Part shown: piece by piece, positions 41,197 through 49,985 of the stretch
Layout of the letters: the number at the start of each line of letters is the position of its first letter
Position numbering within the stretch: the stretch's first letter is position 1
NCBI RefSeq assembly: GCF_900291475.1
Contig: NZ_OLMM01000005.1
Location: 245,390 to 309,389, forward strand
Direction: 5' to 3'
Length of the DNA: 64,000 nucleotides
Source: Acidaminococcus hominis
Lineage (GTDB): Bacteria > Bacillota > Negativicutes > Acidaminococcales > Acidaminococcaceae
The notes under the pieces: model-generated
The model's input: the letters and a program-made list of their open reading frames with translations, nothing else
The model's database searches: none
What the model was told of the DNA's origin: nothing
Made by a program: the position numbers and the translations under genes

Positions 41197-42161
41197 GAAA
41201 AATCCTGATTGGGCTCTGCATTCTGCTGACCTTTCTGCTGGGGGGCTGTGCCAAGGGTCATATTACCCTCCAGGTAACCCGGCTGGGAGCCGCAGATCTG
41301 ACCTGCAAGCTGACGGCAGTGCCCATGCTGAAACCCACCGTGGATTCCTTCCAGGAGGATTTCCAAAAGGACGGCTATCATATTGAAACGGTCAAGGAAG
41401 GGGACTACAGCGGGTTCACGGCCCAAAAGCACTATAACCAGCTGAAGGACATCAAGGACTCCAAGGTACTGAAGACCTTTGACTTCAAGACCTGGGAAAA
41501 CGCGGCCCAAACGGCGGTGGACCAAAATGGCCAAAAGCCCGACGCCCAAAAACAGGCTGGCAGCACGCCGGCTGCCCCGGCAGCCCCGGCACCGGACAAA
41601 GCGGAGAAAAAGCCCATTGTGACCTTGAAGGGCGGACTGCTGTTTGATACCATCAGCGTCCACACCGGCGTAAACATGGGCACCAATGAAAAACTGAAAA
41701 ACAAGGACGCTCAGGCGGTACTGGAAAATGTCATGAAGCAGATTGACCTCCAGTTTACCCTGATTCTGCCCACCGGCGTGGACAGCACCAACGCACCCCA
41801 GGTCAGCGACGACAAACGGGTGCTTACCTGGAAGCTTCCTTTGGGGGAAGAAGTGCCCCTGGATGCTTCTGTTACCTACCTGAACCCGGTGAAGGCTGCG
41901 GGCTGGGTTATGGTGATTATTGTGTTAGGCGGCGTAGCCTTAGCCTACGTGCGGAAAATCCGCCGGCAGAAGGCCATGCGGGAATGGACGGCCCGGCAGG
42001 AAGCCAGCGCCAGGATCATCCCCCTGCCGGAAGATCAGGTTCAGACCTCCGCTCCTGACAAGAAGCTGGAACAGGAACTGAAGGCCAAGGCGGTGCCTGA
42101 AGAAGAAACCCCAGAGACGTCCCCAACGGAGGACAAGCCGGAGCATCCGGAGAAATCCTAA
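41193..42161 (+). CDS. Lipoprotein with C-terminal membrane helix, DUF3153-like
   Basis: 322 residues. A lipobox LLGGC near residue 19 follows a short signal peptide. The exported domain (about 20-230) contains a Pro/Ala/Gln linker (about 110-135) that splits two beta-rich parts. A membrane helix lies at about 235-253 (AAGWVMVIIVLGGVALAYV), then a charged, Glu/Pro-rich cytoplasmic tail. This layout resembles DUF3153 proteins. The function is unknown. It is translationally coupled to the acyl-CoA synthetase, and a strong terminator follows. Confidence 0.75.
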   Translation: MRKILIGLCILLTFLLGGCAKGHITLQVTRLGAADLTCKLTAVPMLKPTVDSFQEDFQKDGYHIETVKEGDYSGFTAQKHYNQLKDIKDSKVLKTFDFKTWENAAQTAVDQNGQKPDAQKQAGSTPAAPAAPAPDKAEKKPIVTLKGGLLFDTISVHTGVNMGTNEKLKNKDAQAVLENVMKQIDLQFTLILPTGVDSTNAPQVSDDKRVLTWKLPLGEEVPLDASVTYLNPVKAAGWVMVIIVLGGVALAYVRKIRRQKAMREWTARQEASARIIPLPEDQVQTSAPDKKLEQELKAKAVPEEETPETSPTEDKPEHPEKS

Positions 42162-42170
42162 AGAAAATTT

Positions 42171-42198
42171 CCGTTTCCCTTTTGGGAAACGGTTTTTT
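42171..42198 (+). terminator. Rho-independent terminator
   Basis: CCGTTTCCC, TTTT, GGGAAACGG, T6. Confidence 0.92.
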
Positions 42199-42312
42199 CT
42201 CCAGGCTTTTTGACCAATCAGTCAATTTTTTGTACTTCAAGCAAGTTTTACTATTACACCAAGCTTGAATTTATGTTACAATAAAAATAGAGCTAGAATG
42301 GGAGGGAATTGT

Positions 42313-42711
42313 ATGGCAGACGATTTTTTGAGACTGACCAAATTGAACATCTATGTTGGCGAGGATTTCTTTTACAAAGACAGACCCTTTTATAAAGCAA
42401 TATTTGATATAGCCAATCAATACAAAATTGCCGGCTGTACTGTGTACCCGGGAACCCAGGGCTACGGCAGCCGCATCCGGGGCAAGGAACGGCGGCTGTT
42501 TATCAGTGTTTCCGAAGCCATCAACCTGCCGGTGATCATTACCATGATTGATACCAAGGAACAAATTGAACGGCTCTTCCCGTTCCTGAAGGAAAACCTG
42601 ACCCATGGTGTGGCAACGGTGGAAGAAGTGGATATGCTGATGACGGACTTTGTGAAGAACGAATACGAAAAGTCCATTGCCAAGCGGCCGAATCCCGCTC
42701 CCCAAGGGTAA
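42313..42711 (+). CDS. DUF190 family PII-like protein
   Basis: 132 residues from ATG 42313 (GGGAGGG upstream). The core KLNIYVGEDFFYKDRPFYKA..IANQYKIAGCTVYPGTQGYG is typical of DUF190, a small trimeric ferredoxin-like fold related to PII. Some relatives bind nucleotides or sit beside ion channels and transporters. Here the neighbour is an ATP-grasp protein. The function is unknown. Confidence 0.85.
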   Translation: MADDFLRLTKLNIYVGEDFFYKDRPFYKAIFDIANQYKIAGCTVYPGTQGYGSRIRGKERRLFISVSEAINLPVIITMIDTKEQIERLFPFLKENLTHGVATVEEVDMLMTDFVKNEYEKSIAKRPNPAPQG

Positions 42712-42789
42712 TACAGAAAAACAAAAGAAATTCGCCGGGCATAGCCGTTTGGGGCTATGCCCTTTGTTGTGGCAGAAAGGAAGCATACC

Positions 42790-43566
42790 ATGGGGAGAGT
42801 ATTTTGCAAGATGAAATTTGACCGGGGTATGGGAATTGAGCTCCCTCACAGCTGGAATTTTGCCAATGCCCTGTACGGGTTTGGTGAAATGGGCGCGGAA
42901 GTAATTCCGTATCATTCCTTGGATGAGGTGTATGACCAGGTGGAACGGGAGGATATTGTCTTGGATTATATTGAGCAATGCCAGGAAATCTTCCAGAAAT
43001 TTGGGATTCACCCTTATTTACCGGATTATCCAGAGCCGCTGCAGCCTTTTCTGGGAAGGAAAATCTGGTCCGATACCCTGAACCATATTGCCAGTGACGA
43101 GAAGCTGTGGCAGGCCGGGTACTTTGTAAAACCTGTGAAGGACAAAGCTTTTACCGGGAAAATTATCCAATCCCTGGCGGATTTGGAAGGCTGCGGACAG
43201 GAAAACGAAGACCTGGCGGTGCTGGTCAGTGAACCACTGGAACTGAAACAGGAGTGGCGTTGTTTTATCATCTATGACCAGTTGGTGGATGTGCGGCCCT
43301 ATCAAATGGGCGAGGGCTATTTGTACCACTATGATCCGCAGCAGCTGCTGAAAATGCTGGCGGCTTTCCGTACCTGGCAAGATCGGCCGTGGGCTTGCAG
43401 CATGGATATTGGCGTAACTGGGGACGGGCGGACAGTCTTGGTGGAATGCAATGATGCCTATGCACTGGGCTGTTATGGCCTAAGGGCTCTGCCCTATGCC
43501 AAATTGATTTCCGCCCGGTGGAGCCAGCTTCTTGGTGTACCGGACGCCTATCACTTTACCTGCTGA
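42790..43566 (+). CDS. ATP-grasp domain protein, R2K clade
   Basis: 258 residues from ATG 42790 with AAGGAAG upstream. The ATP-grasp core is visible as YFVKPVKDKAFTGKII (nucleotide-binding lysine), SEPLELKQEWRCFIIYDQLV and a metal-binding stretch DIGVTGDGRTVLVECNDAY followed by GCYGL. The R2K (DUF4343) clade is predicted to ligate peptides or modify proteins or small molecules, often in conflict or tagging systems. It probably shares a transcript with the DUF190 gene (78-nt gap). Confidence 0.82.
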   Translation: MGRVFCKMKFDRGMGIELPHSWNFANALYGFGEMGAEVIPYHSLDEVYDQVEREDIVLDYIEQCQEIFQKFGIHPYLPDYPEPLQPFLGRKIWSDTLNHIASDEKLWQAGYFVKPVKDKAFTGKIIQSLADLEGCGQENEDLAVLVSEPLELKQEWRCFIIYDQLVDVRPYQMGEGYLYHYDPQQLLKMLAAFRTWQDRPWACSMDIGVTGDGRTVLVECNDAYALGCYGLRALPYAKLISARWSQLLGVPDAYHFTC

Positions 43567-43595
43567 AATAAAAAATAGGGGCTGTGAAAAAAATG

Positions 43596-43797
43596 AAACT
43601 TCCTCCGAGGCCCTTCAGGTCCCACATCCTTAGCGGTTCGCCGTGCTCCAGTCGTCACCTTTCAGGCTTGACTCCTGGACGGCTATCGCGTGGGCCTTAT
43701 TGACCAAACAGCCACTTGCATAATTTGTCGGGCTGTTTGGATGCGGCCGCAAAGTGTTGTAGGGGCTGGCAGCCTGCAAGGCTGACAGAGGAAGTTT
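43596..43797. repeat. Short inverted-repeat-bounded intergenic element
   Basis: About 200 bp bounded by perfect 10-bp inverted repeats AAACTTCCTC (43596-43605) and GAGGAAGTTT (43788-43797). Inside is another perfect 10-bp pair, CCAAACAGCC / GGCTGTTTGG (about 43703-43740), plus CAGCC-TGCAA-GGCTG near 43771-43785. There is no open frame. It looks like a miniature inverted-repeat element or a relic. It fills the 334-bp gap between the ATP-grasp and phoR genes. Confidence 0.45.
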
Positions 43798-43823
43798 GTT
43801 AGGATACGGTTATAAAGAACAAT

Positions 43824-43866
43824 AAAAACGACTTGCGAAGTCTTTTAAGCTCGCAAGCCGTTTTTT
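43824..43866. terminator. Bidirectional terminator
   Basis: AAAAACG, CTTGCGA, 12-nt loop, TCGCAAG, CG and T6, between the convergent ATP-grasp and phoR genes. Confidence 0.8.
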
Positions 43867-43900
43867 CTTTCAGGAGTATTATTTCACAGCCTCTTTTTTA

Positions 43901-45658
43901 TCAGGCGTTTTGCGTTTCTTCCTGGGGACCCTCGGCGGGCAGGCGCACGGTAATGGTGGTGCCTTCGTTCAGCCGGCTGACCAGGCTGATTTGGCCCTGG
44001 TGCTGCTCCACAATGTGCTTGACGATGCTGAGTCCCAGGCCGCTGCCGCCGCTTTGCTTGGAACGGCTTTCTTCTACCCGGTAGAAGCGTTCAAAGACCC
44101 GCTCCTGAACGGCGTCGGGAATGCCGATGCCCGTATCCCGGACGGTAAGCTGGACCCAGGCTCCGTCCCGCTTCATAGAAACGTACACGTGGCCGCCGGG
44201 ACGGTTGTATTTTACCCCGTTGTCAATCAGATTCATGGCCATTTCCCTTAGCAGGCTGCCGCTGCCCCGGACCTTGTCCTGGGTCAGCTGGCAGTGGACG
44301 GTCACCTGCTTTTCCTTGCAGAAGGGGTCCATAAAATCCACCACGGTCCGGATCAGGTCACCCAGGGGCACCGCTTCTTTCAGGGTACCGGCAGGGACTT
44401 CCTCAATCCGGGACAGGAAGATGATGCTGTTAATCATTTCCAGGAGCCTTTTGGCTTCCTGGCGGATCAGCTGGCCAAAGTGGGCAATGTCTTCTTTTTT
44501 CTGGTACATTCCCGCAGCCATCAGTTCTGCAAAGCCGCTGATGGAGGTCAGGGGAGTTTTCAGCTCATGGGTAACGTTGGCGGTAAAGTCCCGGCGCAGC
44601 TGCTCCCGTTCCCGGGCCTCCGTAATATCCCGGATAATCAGCAGCTGGGAGGCCCGCTCCCGGGGCGTCTCCAGGGGCCGCAGCAGCAGCCGGTACTGGT
44701 GGGCCTGGTGTTTCATCAGCCAGGTATGGGGTTCCCCGTCCTGGAGAATTTCCGGTTTGATGCGGGCGTCCTGGGGAAGCAGGGCCATGAGAAACTTGTC
44801 CGTCAGCTGTTCCCGGCCCGCAGTGGCCGAAGGGTTTCCGGCCAAAAGCAGCCGGCTGCCCCAGGCATTGACCCACTGGATCCGCAGCTGGTCGTCCAGC
44901 AGAAAGACGCCTTCTGTCAGATTATCGGTAATCAACCGCATGGTGTTGCGTTCTTCCTGAAGCTGGCGCATGCTTTGGTCCAGCTGGGCCCCCTGCTGGC
45001 GAATGGTGTTCAGGAAGGGCTTCAGTTCATCATAGGAATTTTGAAACAAGGTGTCAGGAAGCTGTTCCTGGCTGTTGCCAATCCGGGACAGGTACAGGGT
45101 GGCCTGGTCCAGGGGCTTGATTAAATCCTTGGTAAAATGGCGCACGGTAAACAGGCAAATGAGCATCAGTACGCCCAGGGCCAGCAGCCACCAGGGCAGC
45201 AGCAGCGCCAGGGGCCGGAACAGATCCTTTTGGGTCCAGGCTACCCGGAGCACACTGCCATCGGTAAGCCTTAGGGCGGAGTACAGGTTCAGCTGCCCCA
45301 GGGTGCTGGACTCCCGGGCATCGGTACCCCGGCCCTTTAGCAGGGCCCGGAGGATTTCCGGCCGTTCCTTGTGGTTATCCATGTCCGACGCATTTTTCAT
45401 GGAATCGTACAGGACCCGGCCGTCTTCCGCCACCCAGGTAATCCGTAAATCCGGACTGGCTTTGCTGGTATGGTCCAGAAATTCCAGGGGGTTTTCCTGC
45501 CGGGTCAATTCCGAACCCAGCACGGAGGCTGTCTGTTCCAGGTAGTAGCCGGTTTCCTGCTTGGAGGTCTGCCAATAGGCAAAGGCGCAGACCAGGGCGG
45601 TAAGCAAGATGCAGACCACGCCTACCAGCAGCAGGTGAAGATAAATTCTTTTTTTCAT
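43901..45658 (-). CDS. phoR: PhoR-like sensor histidine kinase with PAS domain
   Basis: 585 residues. Membrane helix 1 is about 7-29, the exported domain about 30-148, helix 2 about 149-171, HAMP about 172-230 and PAS about 235-350 (ITDNLTEGVFLLDDQLRIQW). The HisKA acceptor is His364 (FTANVTHELKTPLTSISG). The ATPase domain has LIDNGVKYNRPG, DTGIGIP and SGLGLSIVKHI. The architecture matches PhoR. No pst/phn genes are next to it, so phosphate control is inferred from similarity only. It lies 23 nt after its regulator. Confidence 0.88.
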   Translation of the reverse strand: MKKRIYLHLLLVGVVCILLTALVCAFAYWQTSKQETGYYLEQTASVLGSELTRQENPLEFLDHTSKASPDLRITWVAEDGRVLYDSMKNASDMDNHKERPEILRALLKGRGTDARESSTLGQLNLYSALRLTDGSVLRVAWTQKDLFRPLALLLPWWLLALGVLMLICLFTVRHFTKDLIKPLDQATLYLSRIGNSQEQLPDTLFQNSYDELKPFLNTIRQQGAQLDQSMRQLQEERNTMRLITDNLTEGVFLLDDQLRIQWVNAWGSRLLLAGNPSATAGREQLTDKFLMALLPQDARIKPEILQDGEPHTWLMKHQAHQYRLLLRPLETPRERASQLLIIRDITEAREREQLRRDFTANVTHELKTPLTSISGFAELMAAGMYQKKEDIAHFGQLIRQEAKRLLEMINSIIFLSRIEEVPAGTLKEAVPLGDLIRTVVDFMDPFCKEKQVTVHCQLTQDKVRGSGSLLREMAMNLIDNGVKYNRPGGHVYVSMKRDGAWVQLTVRDTGIGIPDAVQERVFERFYRVEESRSKQSGGSGLGLSIVKHIVEQHQGQISLVSRLNEGTTITVRLPAEGPQEETQNA

Positions 45659-45681
45659 GGGCAGTCAGGGCTCCTTTTCCG

Positions 45682-46353
45682 CTAAATTCGGTAGCCCACG
45701 CCCCGGACCGTTTGGATCACCTTGCCGGCGTCTCCTAATTTTTGCCGCAGGCTGCGGATGTGCATGTCGATGGTCCGGCTTTCCCCGGCGTAGGAGAAGG
45801 ACCAGACGGCTTCCATAATCTGATCCCGGCTCAGGACAATGCCCGCATTGGCCATGAGATAGTGGAGCAGGTCAAATTCCTTAACCGTCAGGACGCAGGG
45901 CTGGCCCTTTACCAGTACCTGGTGCTTTTTCAGGTCCATGAGAATGTCCCCGCACACCAGGGTATCCTGGTCCTGGGGCAGGGAGCCGCCCCGGCGTAGA
46001 ACAGCCTTGACTCGGCTGATCAGCTCCATAATTCCGAAGGGTTTGGTCATATAGTCGTCGGCGCCAGTATCCAGTCCTTTGACAATGTCGTATTCCCCGG
46101 TCCGGGCGGTGAGCATAATGACGGGCAGGGATTGGGTGGCTGGTTTTTCCCGAAGCTTTTTCAGGATTTCCAGGCCGCTTTCTTCCGGCAGCATAATGTC
46201 CAGCAGTACCAGATTGGGAATCTGTTTTTCCAGGGCTTTCCAAAAGGCAGCACCATCGGGAAAAGCCTGGGCTTCAAAGTTTTGGCTGGCCAGGGCATAG
46301 CGCACCAGCTCGCGGATATTTTCGTCATCTTCTACACAATAGATTAGGGCCAT
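45682..46353 (-). CDS. phoB: PhoB-like response regulator
   Basis: 223 residues from ATG 46353, placed after AAAGGAGG; the upstream open frame lacks a signal. Phospho-acceptor Asp52 (LVLLDIMLP), LTARTGEYD and YMTKPFG mark the receiver domain. LTVKEFDLLHYLM and MHIRSLRQKLG mark the winged-helix domain. It pairs with the downstream kinase. It is divergent from the LysM gene at 46568. Confidence 0.9.
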   Translation of the reverse strand: MALIYCVEDDENIRELVRYALASQNFEAQAFPDGAAFWKALEKQIPNLVLLDIMLPEESGLEILKKLREKPATQSLPVIMLTARTGEYDIVKGLDTGADDYMTKPFGIMELISRVKAVLRRGGSLPQDQDTLVCGDILMDLKKHQVLVKGQPCVLTVKEFDLLHYLMANAGIVLSRDQIMEAVWSFSYAGESRTIDMHIRSLRQKLGDAGKVIQTVRGVGYRI

Positions 46354-46478
46354 GGTTACCTCCTTTAGGGTGTTCCCTTCTATAGGCTTATTATACGATG
46401 AAGGGAAAGTTTGCAACAGGGCTGACAGGAGAAAGAATACTGTCTTTACACAAATATTACAAAAGTGCAAAAAATAAG

Positions 46479-46492
46479 CGAACAAATTTTCG
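46479..46492. promoter_or_regulatory. Second, imperfect LexA (SOS) box
   Basis: CGAACAAATTTTCG, one mismatch between the arms, just upstream of the -35 of the LysM gene promoter. Confidence 0.45.
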
Positions 46493-46500
46493 TTAGCATC

Positions 46501-46529
46501 TTGAAATAAAACCATAGCCATATTATAAT
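46501..46529 (+). promoter_or_regulatory. Promoter of the YneA-like gene
   Basis: TTGAAA (46501-46506), 17-bp spacer, TATAAT (46524-46529). Confidence 0.8.
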
Positions 46530-46537
46530 ACAGAAAA

Positions 46538-46551
46538 CGAACAAAAGTTCG
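46538..46551. promoter_or_regulatory. LexA (SOS) box over the transcription start
   Basis: CGAAC-AAAA-GTTCG is a perfect palindrome matching the Gram-positive LexA/DinR operator type, 8 bp after the -10 element and 16 bp before the ATG of the LysM gene, an ideal repressor position. Confidence 0.8.
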
Positions 46552-46567
46552 AAAGGAAGGATAAACG

Positions 46568-46870
46568 ATGAAAACGATATTTGGGCTGTTTTTGGCGGGA
46601 TTATTCCTTTTGTCAGGTTTAATGGTGCTGGATTTGGACCGGGAGCCTGTGGTTTATCATAAAAAGCAGGTATTGGTCTACAGCGGGGATACCCTGTGGG
46701 GCATTGCCAGCCAGGCGGCGGGACCGGAAGAAGACGTCCGGGCGGTACTGGACCGGATTACCCAGGCCAATCACCTGGATCTGCACCAAGCCCTCCAGCC
46801 GGGGCAGGTACTGGTAGTTCCGGTACGGGCCGAAGCGGGAGAAAAGGGCCAGCTGGCCAGCCGGCCCTAA
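46568..46870 (+). CDS. YneA-like membrane-anchored LysM protein, probable SOS cell-division inhibitor
   Basis: 100 residues, with AAAGGAAGG before the ATG. One N-terminal membrane helix (about residues 3-23) is followed by an exported LysM domain at about 35-85 (VYSGDTLWGIASQAAGPEED). Size and layout match Bacillus YneA, a LexA-controlled inhibitor of septation of about 105 residues with one helix and one LysM. The perfect SOS box on the transcription start supports the call. Unlike in Bacillus it is not beside lexA but divergent from phoB. Other explanations are a general LysM wall protein that happens to carry a LexA-like palindrome. Confidence 0.72.
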   Translation: MKTIFGLFLAGLFLLSGLMVLDLDREPVVYHKKQVLVYSGDTLWGIASQAAGPEEDVRAVLDRITQANHLDLHQALQPGQVLVVPVRAEAGEKGQLASRP

Positions 46871-46996
46871 GGCAACCCGAGCCGGGGAAGCGGCACAGTT
46901 GAACTTTTATTCCTTTCATCCTGTCAAATATGATATACTAAAAGAAAAATCTCCTCCGGCGTTTATGGCAGCTGGAGCAGGGTAGGAGGGATATTC

Positions 46997-48253
46997 ATGC
47001 TGGAAGATGCTGATAAAAAAGAACAGGATCAAAAAGTAGAAGAAACCGTAGAAGAGGCGGAAACCCGTCCCATGGATGAAACGGAAAGCCAGGAAGCAAG
47101 GGATGAGGCCCTGGAGCCGGTGGACATTCAGGCAGAGTCGGAACGGATTATCCGCTGGGGTGCAGCCCGGGCCAGCGTTATTGTGATGACGCCGTTTTTG
47201 GGATCCCTGGCCCTTATGGCCAACGAAGTGTATATGATTACCCGGCTCAGCGATTTGCGGGGGATTGAACTGGAAACGGGGGCCATTGCCGGCCTGATTG
47301 GTTCTCTGGGGGCTTCCTTTGTGGGACAGACCCTGTTCACCATTATTCCCTTCCCGCCCCTGCAGGTTCCCGCTGCCGTAGGCATCACCTACGCCGTGGG
47401 CAAGGCTGCCAACGCCTGGCTGGAAGCTGGCCGGCCTAAGGACCTGGCTGAATTCAAGGAAATGTTTGAAGAAGCCCGGAAAGAAGGGTCCCGCCGGTTC
47501 AAGGAATTTACGGAAAACCCCAACAAGAACATTCCCTTGGGAGATGAAACCAAGAAAGTTATGGAAAAGGCAGCGCCCCTGTTTGATACCGTGAAGGAAA
47601 AAGCGGACGCAGCAGCGGACAAGCTGGGAGAAGTGGCCGGCAATATGAACGGCATGGCAGAAAATATCACGGAAATGGCTGCTCCCTTTAAGGAAGCGGC
47701 AGAACGCTGGATTACGGCCCAGACCTGGGAACAGCTGCGCCGGGGTGAAGTGGTGGTGCCCTATACGGATTTGTCCGCGGGCCTGGCAGAAGCCATGAAG
47801 GACAGCGAATTTACCTTCAAGGACTGCTGCTACCATGGGGACAATCTGCTGGACATTACCGTGGAACACGAAAAGTACGGTACGGTAACGGCCCAGGTGG
47901 AAATTGAAGCCATGACCCTGAACAACACGGCCTCCTTTGCCCGGTTCCGAATCCACGACTTTGCGGTGGCCGACAACAAGCTGGGCGAACTGCTGGTACG
48001 GCTCCTGGGAACCCGGATCATCATGTCCCTGGTAAATGCCCTGTTCAACATGACCGTGGTGAACCGGGAAGACCTGATCTGCACCTTTAGCGGCCAGTCC
48101 CTGACTGTGGACTTTACGGAAGTGGTGAACAAGAGCAAGCTGGCCCAAACCAAGATCAAGAACTTCAACCTGTTCGACCTGGTACGTCTGACGGGCCTGG
48201 TACCGGAAGCCGATGGGCTGCACATCAAAACCCATTGGGGCCTGCAAAAATAA
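46997..48253 (+). CDS. DUF697-like membrane protein of unknown function
   Basis: 418 residues, with GGAGGG before the ATG. A very acidic N-terminus (about 1-45) is followed by a DUF697/YcjF-like hydrophobic region (about 50-145: WGAARASVIVMTPFLGSLAL, IIPFPPLQVPAAVG). A charged Lys/Glu coiled stretch covers about 150-245, and a soluble C-terminal domain about 250-418 contains CCYHGDNLLD. I do not recognise the C-terminal domain. It is monocistronic and ends in a palindromic hairpin. Confidence 0.7.
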   Translation: MLEDADKKEQDQKVEETVEEAETRPMDETESQEARDEALEPVDIQAESERIIRWGAARASVIVMTPFLGSLALMANEVYMITRLSDLRGIELETGAIAGLIGSLGASFVGQTLFTIIPFPPLQVPAAVGITYAVGKAANAWLEAGRPKDLAEFKEMFEEARKEGSRRFKEFTENPNKNIPLGDETKKVMEKAAPLFDTVKEKADAAADKLGEVAGNMNGMAENITEMAAPFKEAAERWITAQTWEQLRRGEVVVPYTDLSAGLAEAMKDSEFTFKDCCYHGDNLLDITVEHEKYGTVTAQVEIEAMTLNNTASFARFRIHDFAVADNKLGELLVRLLGTRIIMSLVNALFNMTVVNREDLICTFSGQSLTVDFTEVVNKSKLAQTKIKNFNLFDLVRLTGLVPEADGLHIKTHWGLQK

Positions 48254-48287
48254 TTGTATTGCCAATAAGATATCATGTATACAATTT

Positions 48288-48311
48288 TAGGAGGATGCTT
48301 GCATCCTCCTA
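48288..48311 (+). terminator. Perfect hairpin after the DUF697 gene
   Basis: TAGGAGGATGC / GCATCCTCCTA with a 2-nt centre, followed by an AT-rich tail (AATTTAATTT). Also upstream of it, AATTGTAT (48252-48259) mirrors ATACAATT (48280-48287). Confidence 0.6.
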
Positions 48312-48442
48312 ATTTAATTTACAAAAACATGCGAATTCACTAACGATTAAATGTCAAATTGTGGATTTTTAGTGTCAAAAGGGTTATAATACAGTCGACA
48401 ATACAATGCGAATTAAGGGAGTTCGCAGAAGGAGGTTTCACC

Positions 48443-49882
48443 ATGATAAGCTTCTTTGTATGTTTGGCGATTTTGATTGCCGGATATTTCATTTATGGCG
48501 GCTATGTGGAAAGCTGTTTTCGGCCTCCCATTGACGACAGAAAGACTCCGGCCTATCGGCTGCAGGATGGTGTTGACTATGTTCCCATGGGCAATGGACG
48601 GGTGTTCCTGATCCAATTGCTGAATATCGCTGGCCTGGGCCCGATTTTCGGTGCTCTGGCAGGTGCTATGTGGGGCCCTGCAGTATTTCTGTGGATTACC
48701 TTCGGTACGGTTTTTGCCGGCGGTGTCCATGACTTTATTTCCGGCCTGTTGTCCGAACGGAACGACGGTGCCAGCATTTCCGAAATCGTAGGGAAATACC
48801 TGGGCGACATGATGAGAAGCGTAATGCGCGGTTTCTCTGTTGTGCTGCTGATTCTGGTGGGCGTTGCCTTCACCACGGGCCCTGCTGGTCTGCTGATGAA
48901 AATCACTCCCATGAGCTTCAATTTCTGGCTTGCTGTATTACTGCTCTATTATTTCTGTGCTACATTCCTTCCCATTGATAAAATCATCGGCAAGCTGTAT
49001 CCTATTTTTGGCTTCTGCCTGATTTTCATGGCTTTGGGTGTTGGTACCATGCTGTTTGTGAAGGGTTATGCCATTCCGGAAATTACCCTGACCAATATGC
49101 ACCCCAAAGGAACCCCCATTTGGCCCATCATGTTCATTACCGTAGCCTGCGGTGCCATTTCCGGTTTCCATTCCACCCAGTCCCCGCTGATGGCTCGCTG
49201 CATCAAGAGTGAACGGGATTGCCACAAGATTTTCTACGGCGCTATGGTTTGCGAAGGCATCATCGCCCTGGTATGGGCTGCTGCCGGCTGCTCCTTCTAC
49301 CATGGTACTTCCGGCCTGTCCGCTGCTTTTGTTACCTACAAAGGCGCCGGCGGCGTTGTGTACGACATCTGCTCCGGCCTGATGGGACCTGTGGGTACCA
49401 TCATTGCCATGATCGGCGTAATTGCCTGCCCTGTATCCTCTGCTGATACGGCATTCCGCAGTGCTCGTTACACCATCTGCGACTGGTTCAAGATTGACCA
49501 GCACACCATTGCCAGCCGTCTGAAACTCAGTATCCCCATTATCCTGGTAGGCGGGATCCTGACTCAGGTTAACGTAACCATCCTGTGGAGATATTTCTCC
49601 TGGACCAACCAAACCCTGGCCATGTTCGTTCTGTGGTCCGGCGGTATGTACCTGTATGCCAATAAAGGCAACTACTGGATTGCCATTATCCCGGCAACCT
49701 TCATGAGTGCCGTAAGCTGCACCTACATCCTGGTAGCCCAAGAAGGTCTGCAGCTGAGCACGACTGTTGCTTATCCTGCCGGCATTATCTTCGCTATCTT
49801 GGCCTTCTGCCTGTTCTGGAAACGCGCCAACAAGATTAAGAATGGCACCCTGGATCTGGCAGATAAACCTGTGGAAGGCTAA
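48443..49882 (+). CDS. CstA-family carbon starvation carrier (peptide or pyruvate uptake)
   Basis: 479 residues from ATG 48443 (GGAGGT upstream). About twelve helices or more. CstA features are YGGYVESCF, DDRKTPAYRLQDGVDYVP, GLGPIFGALAGAMWGP and GFHSTQSPLMARCI. It is the short form common in Firmicutes, lacking the long C-terminus of E. coli CstA (about 700 residues). Relatives import pyruvate or peptides. TATAAT lies at 48385 without a good -35, which suggests an activator-dependent promoter. Confidence 0.88.
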   Translation: MISFFVCLAILIAGYFIYGGYVESCFRPPIDDRKTPAYRLQDGVDYVPMGNGRVFLIQLLNIAGLGPIFGALAGAMWGPAVFLWITFGTVFAGGVHDFISGLLSERNDGASISEIVGKYLGDMMRSVMRGFSVVLLILVGVAFTTGPAGLLMKITPMSFNFWLAVLLLYYFCATFLPIDKIIGKLYPIFGFCLIFMALGVGTMLFVKGYAIPEITLTNMHPKGTPIWPIMFITVACGAISGFHSTQSPLMARCIKSERDCHKIFYGAMVCEGIIALVWAAAGCSFYHGTSGLSAAFVTYKGAGGVVYDICSGLMGPVGTIIAMIGVIACPVSSADTAFRSARYTICDWFKIDQHTIASRLKLSIPIILVGGILTQVNVTILWRYFSWTNQTLAMFVLWSGGMYLYANKGNYWIAIIPATFMSAVSCTYILVAQEGLQLSTTVAYPAGIIFAILAFCLFWKRANKIKNGTLDLADKPVEG

Positions 49883-49920
49883 GGCTTTCTTAGAATTTAA
49901 GATTTATTCCCTTAAAGAGA

Positions 49921-49951
49921 ACCCGGAAGCGGCCGCTTCCGGGTTTTCTTT
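49921..49951 (+). terminator. Rho-independent terminator after cstA-like gene
   Basis: ACCCGGAAGC, GGCC, GCTTCCGGGT (49921-49944, one perfect palindrome) followed by TTTCTTT. Confidence 0.88.
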
Positions 49952-49953
49952 AA

Positions 49954-49985
49954 CCATTGGACAAATTTGGACTTTTGTCCAATGG
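49954..49985. promoter_or_regulatory. Large perfect inverted repeat
   Basis: CCATTGGACAAA (49954-49965) and TTTGTCCAATGG (49974-49985) with an 8-nt loop. No T-run follows, so it is more likely an operator or mRNA hairpin than a terminator. The gap 49986-50138 is AT-rich with nothing else recognised. Confidence 0.45.

Noticed and set aside
41163-43011. Antisense frames opposite the lipoprotein, DUF190 and ATP-grasp genes
   Set aside because: No start signals or motifs; the plus-strand genes have good ribosome sites and recognisable families.
46354-46478. Pho box for autoregulation of phoB
   Set aside because: No clear tandem 11-bp Pho repeats were visible; only a TATAAT-like -10 with a short 15-bp spacer on the minus strand.
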